A DNA stretch of 64,000 nucleotides from Gracilibacillus salitolerans (GCF_009650095.1 NZ_CP045915.1:4774001-4838000); one strand, 5' to 3'. Counted from the first letter of the stretch, positions 24,897-33,776 are shown. Translations and numbers: made by a program. The notes: a model not told the origin generated them from the letters alone.

Positions 24897-25832
24897 CTAG
24901 AGTTGCATTCTCGAAACTCTCAAATTAATGAAAGTAAATATTAAAATAATCACAAACATAATGTATGTTGCTGCTGAAGCTATCCCAAATTCAAACCCTG
25001 TAAAACCTCTTTCATATATAAACGCGCCCATTGTTTGAATCGACCTAGCTGGACTACCGTTGGGGCCGCCTAAAACATAGACTTCATTAAAACGTTGTAA
25101 GCTTCCAATCCAACCAGTAATTAATAAAAACGCAAAGGTTCCGGACATGTTTGGAATCGTAATAAATAACCATTGCTGAAGTCCGCTAGCCCCGTCGATT
25201 TTGGCTGCTTCATACATTTCAGGAGAAATCGCTTGTAAATTCGCTAAACAAATAATGATGACAAAACCTATCCAATGCCAAACTGCTAGTAAAATCACTC
25301 CCCACTTAGCAGTAGACGGATCAGAAAACCATGTAGAGGTAGGTAGGCCAATTGCATTTAATGCATAATTTGCAACACCCATTTCGGGATGTAAAACGAA
25401 TTGGAATATCATAGCGGCCGCGACGATAGATGTTACATTGGGTAAAAAATAAACTACCTTGAAGAAATTTTGTCCACGTCTAACAGAATTAATTAAGGAA
25501 GCGAAAATAAACCCAAGGGGAATAGTAATAAAGATTTGAAAGAACCCGATAAAAAAAGTGTTCCATACTGTATTCCAAAAAGTTTTAGACGTTAATACCA
25601 ATTGAAAGTTTCGTAAACCTATAAATGATTCAATCGTCCCGTTTGATTTAAAAAAACTCAAGCGGAATGATTCCACGATTGGGTAGGCCATAAATAATAA
25701 AATACCAATGAAACTTGGTAATAAAAATATATACCATGTAAACGTAGCTTTTCGTTTCTTACTTTTGATTGTTTCAACATTGTCGTTAATGGTTACCGTA
25801 TTTTCCACGCCATTCTCATTAATTTGAGCCAT
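24897..25832 (-). CDS. ABC sugar permease (MalF/CUT1 type)
   Basis: A 311-residue permease, first gene of the importer operon. The start is the ATG at 25830-25832 (MAQINENG), seven bases after AGGAGG; an upstream in-frame TTG would place the ribosome binding site inside the protein. It has the long cytoplasmic N-terminus and six membrane segments of MalF-like subunits, with MYEAAKIDGASGLQQWLFITIP as the EAA loop. A perfect cre box lies 31 bases upstream of the start. Confidence 0.92.
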   Translation of the reverse strand: MAQINENGVENTVTINDNVETIKSKKRKATFTWYIFLLPSFIGILLFMAYPIVESFRLSFFKSNGTIESFIGLRNFQLVLTSKTFWNTVWNTFFIGFFQIFITIPLGFIFASLINSVRRGQNFFKVVYFLPNVTSIVAAAMIFQFVLHPEMGVANYALNAIGLPTSTWFSDPSTAKWGVILLAVWHWIGFVIIICLANLQAISPEMYEAAKIDGASGLQQWLFITIPNMSGTFAFLLITGWIGSLQRFNEVYVLGGPNGSPARSIQTMGAFIYERGFTGFEFGIASAATYIMFVIILIFTFINLRVSRMQL

Positions 25833-25862
25833 CCCTTCCCCTCCTTTTAACAAATTATCGTT

Positions 25863-25878
25863 TTGTTAACGTTTACAT
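25863..25878 (-). promoter_or_regulatory. Perfect CcpA cre box upstream of the CUT1 importer
   Basis: The minus strand reads ATGTAAACGTTAACAA, which matches all defined positions of WTGNAANCGNWNNCAW. It lies in the 146-base gap between the AraC gene and the first permease, so the importer probably has its own CcpA-repressed promoter. Confidence 0.75.
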
Positions 25879-25978
25879 TTGTTTGAACGAATTACTTTAC
25901 CACCAATTATATGTAAACCATATCGATAAATCTTAGCTCTGATTGTTCGAATCCCATGATATATTTGTCTGTCCTTGC

Positions 25979-26890
25979 TTAGTAAAAATGGTTGATGAAT
26001 GTGTTACTATTAGAATCTTTTTCATCTCGATTACGATATTCCGATGGTGTAATTTGATAATGCTTGCGGAATTTTCTACTAAAATGAGAAGCACTTTCAA
26101 ATCCGGATTCTAATGCAATATCCAAAATCGACTTTTCTGGATGCATTTCCAGTAAGTACTTTGATCGTAATAACCGTCGTTGCATCATGTACTGCATCAC
26201 TGTGATACCTGTAACATCCTTAAATATCCGAGACATATAATATTTACTAATATGCAATTGAGCTGATATTTCGTCTAATGTTAAAGGCTGGTGATAATGA
26301 TAGTCGATCCATGTAATTACTTTATTGACATGCTTCATCTTGTGCGTGTTTCCTATGGGCATACTTGTCAGTTTAGATTTACTTAATTCATAGATAATAA
26401 ATAACAGTTCAATAAATAAAGTAGTGATCTCCCCTTTCAGCATCCGCTTCTCAATCGACTGTTTCGCTGAATTTTTCAAGTTTAATTGCTTTATATATAT
26501 CTTTTGATACAAAGATTGTATTTCCTCAAACTTCTGTAAATCAATATCACGTAATAATATATTGCCAAGTTCATCAAAAGGGGTTAATATTTCCGGAACA
26601 TTTAATTGATTAATAATTGACCTCATCCATTCAGGAGAAAATTCGATAACGGTTCTTTCATATGGTTGGCCTTCCGTCGGAGTTGGCCCATGTAAAGCCG
26701 ATCCGTTCATTACAATAATATCGTTCTCGTGCAACTGAATCACATGGTCATTAATCAAGTATTTACAATCTCCCTTATGAAACATATAAATTTCAAAATA
26801 ATCATGTGAGTGAACAAAAAAATCACTTTTTCGAAAATTGACATCTACATTTCGGTAATAGAGATATAGATTTTCTATTGATTTATTCAT
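25979..26890 (-). CDS. AraC-family regulator with cupin sensor domain
   Basis: A soluble regulator of about 303 residues: an N-terminal cupin-like ligand pocket (SHDYFEIYMFHKGDCKY near residues 25-45) and a C-terminal AraC domain (about 195-290) with LTLDEISAQLHISKYYMSRIF and FESASHFSRKFRKHYQITPSEYR. I take the start at MNKSIENLY (26888-26890) since the annotated upstream GTG overlaps the ribosome binding site. The start overlaps the stop of the isomerase gene by 8 bases (ATGAATAA), implying coupled translation. It probably controls the importer just downstream and the isomerases. Confidence 0.9.
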   Translation of the reverse strand: MNKSIENLYLYYRNVDVNFRKSDFFVHSHDYFEIYMFHKGDCKYLINDHVIQLHENDIIVMNGSALHGPTPTEGQPYERTVIEFSPEWMRSIINQLNVPEILTPFDELGNILLRDIDLQKFEEIQSLYQKIYIKQLNLKNSAKQSIEKRMLKGEITTLFIELLFIIYELSKSKLTSMPIGNTHKMKHVNKVITWIDYHYHQPLTLDEISAQLHISKYYMSRIFKDVTGITVMQYMMQRRLLRSKYLLEMHPEKSILDIALESGFESASHFSRKFRKHYQITPSEYRNRDEKDSNSNTFINHFY

Positions 26891-27659
26891 CGTTGTCACT
26901 CCTAAAATGTTTTTTTAAAAATTTATAACTTCTACTTGCTTCTTCTTCAAAATTCCTCCATTCACACTCGACCGATATTCGATGGGAATAGTTAACGTCT
27001 TTCAAATAATTTGCAAATGCTTCATAAGGATAAGTTCCTGTCCCAGGTGCTAATCGATCAGAATCTGCTACATGAATATGACCTAAGAATGAACCCGCAT
27101 CTACAGTATGTTGTAAAGGTTCTTGTTCTTCGTCCATATGATAAAAATCAGCTAATACTTGAATTGATGGATGATTTACTTTTTTAGCTAACTCCACCGC
27201 CTCTGGAACACTATTGATGATGTTACTTTCTTTTTTATTTAACGGCTCAATCACAATCGTTATATCATGTTTTTCTGCATATTCTGCTGCCATATGCAAG
27301 AATCGTATTAACTGTTTTTCCGCCTCTATTTTGGAGAAATGTTCAGGATATGACCTGGCACCACCACTTCCGAAAACAACCGTATCTGCACCAATTTCTC
27401 TCACCCGTGGAATTGCTTTTGACAGGTAAGTTTCAATTGCCGTTTCATCTACATCGTTTCCTGTAACTTTTAGATGACCCGGCAAAAAGACATTGCATAC
27501 TTCTATCGGTAAATGACTATCCTGAAACTTTTTACGAATTTCTTCATAATCTGCATCATTTTCCGGGACTAGCGATACTACCGTACACTCAAGGAATTCA
27601 AACCCTGCTGCAACCACAAAATCAACATGATCGATATTGGTACAACACCCTATTTTCAT
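26883..27659 (-). CDS. TIM-barrel sugar isomerase/epimerase (AP endonuclease 2 family)
   Basis: A 258-residue protein of the sugar phosphate isomerase/epimerase superfamily. Metal-binding stretches typical of the barrel are seen: IVIEPLNKKESNIINS, VLADFYHMDEEQEP, GHIHVADSDRLAPGTG and the closing VECEWR. The family includes xylose isomerase-like, IolE/IolI and tagatose 3-epimerase-like enzymes. It lies 9 bases after a second member of the superfamily and overlaps the AraC gene, so it is part of a sugar-catabolic operon. The substrate cannot be inferred. Confidence 0.86.
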   Translation of the reverse strand: MKIGCCTNIDHVDFVVAAGFEFLECTVVSLVPENDADYEEIRKKFQDSHLPIEVCNVFLPGHLKVTGNDVDETAIETYLSKAIPRVREIGADTVVFGSGGARSYPEHFSKIEAEKQLIRFLHMAAEYAEKHDITIVIEPLNKKESNIINSVPEAVELAKKVNHPSIQVLADFYHMDEEQEPLQHTVDAGSFLGHIHVADSDRLAPGTGTYPYEAFANYLKDVNYSHRISVECEWRNFEEEASRSYKFLKKHFRSDNDE

Positions 27660-27668
27660 ACTCTCCTC

Positions 27669-28511
27669 CTATAGCCTGCTTTTAAGCCACTCTATATTAT
27701 ATTTTAATATTTTTTTTGTTTCTTTTTTTCCACTAAAATCTTCTAGACCAATGTATCCGTCATAGTTAACCGATTTTAAATCATCTATCACCTGTACCCA
27801 GTCTACGATACCCTCGTCCACCAGCTCCCAAGCTACTTTCCACTGATGACCATTCTTGGATGAATCTTTTATCCATTTTGCATTTTTCACATGAACATGT
27901 GCTAAATATGGTCCTAGTAGTTCCATCCCCATACGATGATTTTCATATCCTTCATGGACCATATTGCCAGGATCAAACAGGACACCTATCGCATTTGGAT
28001 CCAAGCCTTCTACTAATCGATACGCTGCACTGGCACTTGCCGCAATTGTTTGATGATGTGTCTCAACAAGACCTTTCACACCATAGTTTTTGCACAACGT
28101 TTCACACTCTTCAAGGTAACGCTTACAATCATCGAATAGAGTATTAAAATTTTCTGAACGATTATATTTGGGTACTCCAAGGCGAATAAAACTTGCACCT
28201 AGTGCTTTCGCAAGCTTTAGGACTTGTTCTGTTCCTGCTAAATCACCCGATGTTAAATAAGGAGTAACACTCACAGCTTCAATATTTGCTGCTTCACTTT
28301 TTGTTTTTAACTGTTTGATTTCCTCTTCAGCAATCTCTGGGGTGAGTGTACATTTGTTATTTCCCCAAAAACTAACGGGTTCTTTTGTTAATTCTGTCGG
28401 AATTTCCTTATACCGCCATTCTACACCATCAAAACCTTGTTGTTTTAACTCATTAATCAACTCTTCTGGTTCAAGATCCGGTGTCATTACCGTAAAAACA
28501 GATAACTTCAT
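27669..28511 (-). CDS. TIM-barrel sugar isomerase/epimerase (second member)
   Basis: A 280-residue protein of the same superfamily as its neighbour but divergent in sequence. The N-terminus KLSVFTVMTPDLEPEELI, the metal-binding ETHHQTIA, VLFDPGNMVHEGYENH, HVHVKNAKW and the final GYIGLEDFSG are typical. The pairing of two such barrels suggests a two-step conversion (for example epimerisation and isomerisation of a rare sugar) or an inosose/keto-sugar pathway. First gene of the operon 28511 to 25979. Confidence 0.86.
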   Translation of the reverse strand: MKLSVFTVMTPDLEPEELINELKQQGFDGVEWRYKEIPTELTKEPVSFWGNNKCTLTPEIAEEEIKQLKTKSEAANIEAVSVTPYLTSGDLAGTEQVLKLAKALGASFIRLGVPKYNRSENFNTLFDDCKRYLEECETLCKNYGVKGLVETHHQTIAASASAAYRLVEGLDPNAIGVLFDPGNMVHEGYENHRMGMELLGPYLAHVHVKNAKWIKDSSKNGHQWKVAWELVDEGIVDWVQVIDDLKSVNYDGYIGLEDFSGKKETKKILKYNIEWLKSRL

Positions 28512-28932
28512 TATTAATCACCCTTAGTATATGAATATTAAAATGCTCTTTACTAAATTCGTATACTAATCATAACACTTACATTTCCATCCTTCTATAA
28601 TATGATTGATTGATTTTTGTCTGAAATTGCTTTTTATCATCATGATAAATTAGACTGCTTCCTTCAACGATAGTCTTTCAACGCCATGTAGTATTCAAAT
28701 GAATGAATGAAACAACAATTTTGATCAAGAAAAAAGCTACGCCTTTATGTCAAAATAGCTTTTTCCATACTTGCTACAGATTAACGACACCATTATCTCT
28801 CCGTAAGTCACCGATAGTATATAAAATGGCACTCATTAATAATACATTTTTCTTTGTCATTTTCTTCTGCCACCTTATTTATATCTTTTGTTAACGCTTT
28901 CTTGTTTAGTTACATAAAGGTACTTCATTAAA
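28512..28932 (-). terminator. Gene-free gap with SDR terminator (28731-28764) and a cre-like box
   Basis: AAAAAGCTA (28731-28739) and TAGCTTTTT (28756-28764) form a 9-bp stem with a T tract on the minus strand, suited to end the SDR transcript. At 28888-28903 the minus strand reads AAGAAAGCGTTAACAA, one mismatch from the cre consensus, but it lies about 380 bases from the next start. I see no gene here. Confidence 0.5.
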
Positions 28933-29709
28933 TTAAATACTAGTGAAGCCACCGTCTACTACAAAATCAGATCCCGTTGTAAAGCTACTTGTATCTCCAG
29001 CAAGATATACACAAATCGACTGCAATTCCTCCGGTTTACCAATCCTTTTTGCAGGTGTCATATCACTCCATTGCTCGATCAATGGTTTTAGGCTTGGCGA
29101 ATTTAAGGTTAACTCTGTACCCATATAGCCTGGACTGATTGAATTAACTCGGACATTTCTTGTTGCCCATTCCACTGCCAATGATTTTGTCAATTGAATC
29201 ACACCTGCTTTGGAGGCATTATAAGCACATTGTGGCTGCGGGTAATTAACAATATGAGCTGACATGGAAGCAGTATTGATAATGGAACCGCCCCCTTGTT
29301 TGAGCATTACTTTTCCAGCAGCATGAGCCGTCAAAAAGACGCCTGAAAGGTTGATATCTATAACTTTTTTCCATTGCTCAAAGGTCATATCCTCGGCTGG
29401 TGCATTGATACAAATTCCTGCATTACAAAAAGCAACATCCAAACGATCGAACTCAGCTAAAAATTGGCCAATCATAGCGTTTACATCTTCTGGTTTCGTT
29501 ACATCTGCTTTGATGGCAATAGCTTTTGTCCCATTCATTTCAGCAATTTCCTTTGCTGTCTTTTTTGCTTCCTCTACATCCAAATCAACAATAGCAAGAT
29601 CAGCACCGGCTTCAGCAAAAGCAGTCGCAACACTTTTCCCAATTCCACGTGCGCCCCCAGTTACAAAAATCTTCTTGCCATCTAATCTCATTTTTTCGAT
29701 AATTCCCAT
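28933..29709 (-). CDS. SDR-family NAD(P)-dependent dehydrogenase (polyol/sugar type)
   Basis: A 258-residue classical short-chain dehydrogenase. TGGARGIGKSVA is the cofactor motif (about residues 17-28), CNAG (about 92-95) follows, the active site is S (INTASMSAH) and YNASK (Y about 165, K 169), and NSISPGYMGTEL matches sugar alcohol dehydrogenases such as arabitol or mannitol dehydrogenases. The ATG has GGGAG upstream. It is transcribed away from the ROK regulator; two identical TTTTATAAAA palindromes lie between. Which polyol or keto-acid it reduces is not evident. Confidence 0.9.
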   Translation of the reverse strand: MGIIEKMRLDGKKIFVTGGARGIGKSVATAFAEAGADLAIVDLDVEEAKKTAKEIAEMNGTKAIAIKADVTKPEDVNAMIGQFLAEFDRLDVAFCNAGICINAPAEDMTFEQWKKVIDINLSGVFLTAHAAGKVMLKQGGGSIINTASMSAHIVNYPQPQCAYNASKAGVIQLTKSLAVEWATRNVRVNSISPGYMGTELTLNSPSLKPLIEQWSDMTPAKRIGKPEELQSICVYLAGDTSSFTTGSDFVVDGGFTSI

Positions 29710-29752
29710 TTTTTCTCCCTCACTTTTTTCATAAATTTATTTTGTAAAATAG

Positions 29753-29890
29753 TTTTATAAAATTTATTTATATAATAGTATGAATGAGTGAAAACGTCAA
29801 CATATATATTTTAGTGTTATTGCAGCCTCTAAAGAATGTTGTAGGAATAACAATTAATATGGTATATTTAAATAAACTAATTTTATAAAA
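29753..29890. promoter_or_regulatory. Paired TTTTATAAAA operators between SDR and ROK genes
   Basis: TTTTATAAAA occurs at 29753-29762, 43 bases upstream of the SDR start, and again at 29881-29890, 25 bases upstream of the ROK start; both continue with a shared T. The sites are 128 bases apart centre to centre. AT-rich palindromes are common operators of ROK (XylR/NagC) repressors, so autoregulation and control of the SDR gene are likely. Confidence 0.55.
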
Positions 29891-29915
29891 TATTTTTATA
29901 TAATGAGGTATTTTC

Positions 29916-31040
29916 ATGGATAATAACATCACGTTTAAAGATATAAAAAAGAGCAATTATTCAGCGATTTTTCAGTTACTGTACCAAAACGAGAAAAGCT
30001 CAAAACAAGAAATCGCCAATCAGCTTCAACTAAGTTTACCGACTGTTACACAAAACCTTGTCCGCTTAGAAGAGGAGCATCTTATTGAAAAAAGTGGACA
30101 ATTTCAATCGTCCGTAGGTAGGCGAGCAACAGCCTATGCTGTTAATGCAAAAGCTCGTGTAAGTATAGGTGTCGAAATTCAAAAACATACAGTTAAACTC
30201 CTCGCTGTAGACCTATTAGGGGCAGTCTTTCAGCAAAAGGAAAGGACACTTGCTTTTACAAAGGATGATCTATATTTCAAAGCATTGAGTAACGAAATCG
30301 AAGCATTTATTACTGAATTGGAGCTCTCATCAGACCAAGTATTAGGGGTAGGCTTTGCAGTACAAGCCCTCACTTCAGCAAATGGGAAAACTATTACATA
30401 TGGAAAAATTCTTGATTGTACAGGATTAGAAATTGAAGCATTTTCTCAGCACCTTCCATACCCATGTAAATTTATTCATGATGCGAAATGTGCTGCAACG
30501 ACGGAATTATGGCTTAGAAAAGATATTGGAGATGCCGTTTATTTATCAATTGGGACACATCTCGGTGGCGCCATCATTATTCACAATCAGATCGAAATGG
30601 GAAAAGAAGGACACAGCGGTACAGTAGAACATATGACGATGAACCCTGATGGTCCACGCTGTTATTGCGGAAAAAAAGGGTGCATGGAGACATATTGTTC
30701 CGTTAGTGCCTTATTAAATAAAGGTGATACGTTAGACGACTTTTTCCAGGAGGTTCGTAAAGGAACACCTGACTATGTCAAAAGGTGGGATCAATTCCTA
30801 GAGAATTTAGCTTTTGCTATCAATAATATTCACCTTGTCATTAATCGCGAATTTATTATAGGTGGCCATCTTTCACCATATGTCACAGAACAAGATCTAG
30901 AGATTTTACACGAAAAAGTTAATCAGAAAACGGCGTTCCCAAGTGACCAACGATTCATTCATATTAGTCGCTCCCTAGAACAAGGAGTGCCAAAAGGAGC
31001 GGCATTGCCATTTATCTCGGACTTTATACAGTCGGTATAA
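29916..31040 (+). CDS. ROK-family transcriptional repressor (XylR/NagC type)
   Basis: A 374-residue regulator: N-terminal winged helix (about 8-70; KSSKQEIANQLQLSLPTVTQ), followed by a ROK sugar-kinase-like sensor with HLGGAIIIHNQIEMGKEGH and the zinc motif CYCGKKGCMETYC. The ATG at 29916 has a GAGG seven bases upstream. The ATPase-like GxGxxG region of true kinases is replaced by GVEIQKHTVK, typical of regulators. It is divergent from the SDR dehydrogenase. The inducer is probably a sugar related to that pathway. Confidence 0.9.
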   Translation: MDNNITFKDIKKSNYSAIFQLLYQNEKSSKQEIANQLQLSLPTVTQNLVRLEEEHLIEKSGQFQSSVGRRATAYAVNAKARVSIGVEIQKHTVKLLAVDLLGAVFQQKERTLAFTKDDLYFKALSNEIEAFITELELSSDQVLGVGFAVQALTSANGKTITYGKILDCTGLEIEAFSQHLPYPCKFIHDAKCAATTELWLRKDIGDAVYLSIGTHLGGAIIIHNQIEMGKEGHSGTVEHMTMNPDGPRCYCGKKGCMETYCSVSALLNKGDTLDDFFQEVRKGTPDYVKRWDQFLENLAFAINNIHLVINREFIIGGHLSPYVTEQDLEILHEKVNQKTAFPSDQRFIHISRSLEQGVPKGAALPFISDFIQSV

Positions 31041-31276
31041 CTTAAGACTTTCCTTGTTTCTGGCAAGAGAAAAAGCTGGCGTGCTTCTATTTGATGGGAG
31101 GACGCTTTTTTTCGTCGCTCCCGACATTTAGATTGCTTCTAGACACGGGGGCATTTTTTTCGCCTCTCCTGTCCTTTAGACTGTTGTTATTCGACCTAAA
31201 ATCATACAAATTAGCCCGAACATGTATCTTCATGAGGAAAAGAGTTAGACTACATAGAAGAAAAGTTGGAGGGGGC
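31041..31276. repeat. Gap with two imperfect copies of a T7-centred hairpin motif
   Basis: Around GACGCTTTTTTTCGTC (31101-31116) and GGGGCATTTTTTTCGCC (31147-31163) two similar stem-like segments, each followed by a TTTAGA(T/C)TG block, occur about 47 bases apart. The first can form a short hairpin and could end the ROK transcript. I see no gene upstream of the ATG at 31277. Confidence 0.35.
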
Positions 31277-32050
31277 ATGATCACATTGAAGAAAATCACA
31301 ATCATTGGCGGATCGGGGACAGTTGGTGACATCCTGTTTGAAAGGTTACAAAACAATTATGATGTGCTAGTTTTGGATAAAAATATCAAAAATAATACCT
31401 CAACACACCGCTATGTAGATGCTACTGATTTTAAGCAATTAGCTTCTGAAATGCCAAAAGACACAGATGTTATTATAAACTTACTCCGGATCGATACTGC
31501 TCATGCCATTGAACCCGAAGAAGTATTTGACCAGATGACAGATGTCTTCTTTAAGGCGACTTACTATATCATGTTAATTGCGACGAAATACAAAATACCG
31601 AAAGTCATCTTTGCTAGTAGTAATCATGTTACTGATTACTATGAGGAAAATGGCCATTCTAAGTTAGAACGTGAAATAACAACCAAAGATTATCCTTACC
31701 CTAAAGGATTATACGGGGTATTGAAGATTGCTTCTGAACAAGCAGGCTTTATTTTTTCTTTACATTCGGACTTATCGATAATTAATATCAGAATCGGCTC
31801 AGTTCCAGAAAAAAATGAAGAAGATGCTTTAAAACATGACGATCGCTTAACGCGAACTTTGCTGTCAAGAGAAGATCTTGTCGAGTTTTTTTCGGCTGCA
31901 ATTGAAGCAAAAGTAAAATTTGGTACTTATTATGGGGTATCCAATAATAATAACAAACCTTGGGATATATCTAACGCCATAGAAGATCTGGGATATGCGC
32001 CCAAGAGGATTCATGCCGAAACTCACCCGACTTACGATAACACTTTATGA
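31277..32050 (+). CDS. NAD-dependent epimerase/dehydratase, uronate-dehydrogenase-like
   Basis: A 257-residue extended-type Rossmann protein. The start at ATG 31277 (MITLKKITIIGGSG) follows GGAGGGGG; an in-frame upstream ATG gives an unrelated N-terminal extension. GGSGTVG is the cofactor motif, IFASSNHVTDYY and YGVLKIASEQ carry the S/Y/K active-site pattern, and NIRIGSVPE and YYGVSNNNNKPWDISNA resemble uronate dehydrogenases. The last residues (about 12-14 after NAIEDLGYAPK) are encoded antisense to a sigma-factor remnant, so the natural C-terminus has probably been replaced. Substrate uncertain. Confidence 0.78.
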   Translation: MITLKKITIIGGSGTVGDILFERLQNNYDVLVLDKNIKNNTSTHRYVDATDFKQLASEMPKDTDVIINLLRIDTAHAIEPEEVFDQMTDVFFKATYYIMLIATKYKIPKVIFASSNHVTDYYEENGHSKLEREITTKDYPYPKGLYGVLKIASEQAGFIFSLHSDLSIINIRIGSVPEKNEEDALKHDDRLTRTLLSREDLVEFFSAAIEAKVKFGTYYGVSNNNNKPWDISNAIEDLGYAPKRIHAETHPTYDNTL

Positions 32051-32183
32051 ATACTTCTTGGGCAATATCTTCAGCCATGTGATTCTGCTTTTAAGTAAAT
32101 GCCAGTCGTGTTATGCTCTGCCCATATTCATTCATTAACCATTCCAATAATTCATCTACTCGTTGATCATCTTGATTCCACAT
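32008..32183 (-). pseudogene. Remnant of an ECF sigma factor gene, frameshifted and truncated
   Basis: From an ATG at 32183 (GGGAG upstream) the minus strand encodes MWNQDDQRVDELLEWLMNEY and continues GQSITRLAFTYLKAESHG then stop. Shifting the frame by one base at the ATGG continues AEDIAQEVFIKCYRK, then SGEFRHESS. These are region 2 hallmarks of ECF sigma factors (LAFTYLK..., AEDIAQEVF). The rest (region 4) is missing: the sequence runs into the 3' end of the epimerase gene on the other strand. It is a dead gene fragment. Confidence 0.75.
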
Positions 32184-32610
32184 AGGTACTCCCTTCTTCA
32201 ATCTCTATATCCTTTTAACTATTTAGACGAAGCTATGTACAATTGGTTGTATAAATCTGATATTCATTATTCTATAAACATTTCCAGTATAGTCATTAAA
32301 TGTCTTTTTTTAAATATAAACTGTAGAATCTATCAAGTAAATAAGTGCATTACTTAAAATGAATGCACTCTCCCTTAAATAATTTTTCCTTTATGCTATA
32401 ACTTGTACATATTAATCAGTCATCCCAGTTAACCAACTCTGGAAGTAGAACTTATCCTTCTTAAAATGACTTGCCTTAGATCGTTCTCGGGAGTTGCTTA
32501 GTTATTGACGCACGGTCTGCTACTCTTTTTAATAATCGACTTGTATAACTCTTACCACCCGTTTGTTGCTTATTATTTCATACCATTCTAAAAAACATCA
32601 TTAATATTAC
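32184..32610. other. Gap without recognisable genes
   Basis: AT-rich sequence with only short frames; I recognise no product, RNA or repeat. It may be decayed DNA continuous with the sigma remnant next to it. Confidence 0.4.
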
Positions 32611-32671
32611 TTGACAGGAATATTCCTGTTATGGAATAATTGATTTAACAACAGGATACGACATTGTTAAA
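32611..32671 (+). promoter_or_regulatory. ArsR-operon promoter with palindromic operator
   Basis: TTGACA (32611-32616) and AATAAT (32635-32640) are separated by 18 bases. The perfect 14-base palindrome CAGGAATATTCCTG (32615-32628) sits in the spacer, a usual place for ArsR operators. A second inverted repeat, TTTAACAA / TTGTTAAA (32644-32651, 32664-32671), follows. The start codon is about 80 bases further on. Confidence 0.6.
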
Positions 32672-32751
32672 AGTAAAAACTCGGGGGTGGTATGCTTAAT
32701 TTAACAGCATTTTGATTTATGAAAAATACACATGTTAGGAGAGAAGTCATC

Positions 32752-33078
32752 ATGAACACACAAACATTTAGTGCTTTGGCGGAACCCAACCGACTAGCTA
32801 TAGTAGATCTTCTTCTTGAAGAACCACTTCCAGTAGGGAAAATTGCAGAAAGGCTAAATCTAAACCAACCCCAAGCTTCGAAGCATCTTCGCGTTTTGAG
32901 CGAAGCTGGCCTTGTCGAGGTTCAGCCTATGGCTAACCGTCGAATATATAAGCTAAAACCAGAACCGCTTCAAGAGTTGGATGAGTGGTTAGACTCCTAT
33001 CGTCGGGAATGGGAAGGGCGAATGGATCGATTGGACGATTATCTCAATGTTTTACAAGGAAAAAAGCCATTGAATTAA
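32752..33078 (+). CDS. ArsR-family winged-helix repressor
   Basis: A 108-residue regulator (MNTQTFSALAEPNRLAIVDL) with the full ArsR fold: LPVGKIAERLNLNQPQASKH is the recognition region and RRIYKLKPEPLQEL the wing. I use the ATG at 32752, preceded by AGGAG; the ATG at 32719 has no such signal. No cysteine metal site is visible, so it fits the ArsR subgroup linked to SRPBCC (AHSA1) proteins rather than metal sensors. First gene of an operon with two downstream genes and probably autoregulated through the palindrome in its promoter. Confidence 0.88.
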   Translation: MNTQTFSALAEPNRLAIVDLLLEEPLPVGKIAERLNLNQPQASKHLRVLSEAGLVEVQPMANRRIYKLKPEPLQELDEWLDSYRREWEGRMDRLDDYLNVLQGKKPLN

Positions 33079-33257
33079 TGATTATGTAGTAAAATACACA
33101 AACTTTCGCAAGGTCACTTGGCGCATAAAGTTCAGAGACATCATAGCGAATTCTTTCCCTATGAGTATTTCGGATGATGAAGATAATGCCGTTGCTATAC
33201 AGGGGAGAAATAAACGAAAGACAGAAAAAGTTTATACAACTGAATGGAGGAATTAAC

Positions 33258-33776
33258 ATGATTAACAACGAATTAAAATCTAGAGTTGAGAACGATAATG
33301 TATTGGTACTGGAGCGTATTTTCGATGCACCGCGCGACCTAGTTTTCAAAATGTTTAAAGAACCTGAGCATCTTAAGCATTGGTGGGGACCTACGGGTTG
33401 GGAACTTCCTGTATGCCACATTGATTTTAGGCCAGGTGGTACATGGCATTTCTGTATGAAGTGTACGGACCAGAATCAAGGAGAATATTACGGTATGGAG
33501 TCTTGGGGGAAAGTCGTTTACAAGGATATTGTCGAACCAGAAATGATCACTTACACCGATTACTTCTCAGATGCTGATGGTAATATCAACGAAACAATGC
33601 CATCATCCGAGATCAAATTGGAGTTCATCGATCTGGGAGACGGCGAGACGAAACTAGTTAATCATGCTGAATATGTATCTGCGGAAGCTCTCCAAGCTGT
33701 TATGGACATGGGTATGTTACAAGGTATAACCGAGACTTGGAACCGTCTGGAAGAGCGTTTGAACAAAATCAAGTAG
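33258..33776 (+). CDS. SRPBCC/AHSA1-family protein
   Basis: A 172-residue START-like protein. The start MINNELKSRV (33258) follows GGAGG at good spacing. Typical signatures are ERIFDAPRDLVFKMFKEPEHLKHWWGP and a C-terminal helix ending in ETWNRLEERL. The family binds hydrophobic ligands, and ArsR + AHSA1 + VOC operons are common in Bacillaceae although their task is usually unknown. The gap 33079-33257 before it has no visible feature. Confidence 0.88.
   Translation: MINNELKSRVENDNVLVLERIFDAPRDLVFKMFKEPEHLKHWWGPTGWELPVCHIDFRPGGTWHFCMKCTDQNQGEYYGMESWGKVVYKDIVEPEMITYTDYFSDADGNINETMPSSEIKLEFIDLGDGETKLVNHAEYVSAEALQAVMDMGMLQGITETWNRLEERLNKIK

Noticed and set aside
28888..28903. cre-like box AAGAAAGCGTTAACAA on the minus strand
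   Set aside because: One mismatch only, but it lies between the SDR gene end and its terminator, about 380 bases from any start, so a role is not supported.
29351..29734. Plus-strand open frame of 127 codons within the SDR gene
   Set aside because: Mirror frame of a conserved gene; serine- and alanine-rich product typical of antisense frames.
31097..31200. Tandem repeat or small RNA gene after the ROK gene
   Set aside because: The two copies match at only about two thirds of positions and have no supported promoter; recorded as a weak repeat only.
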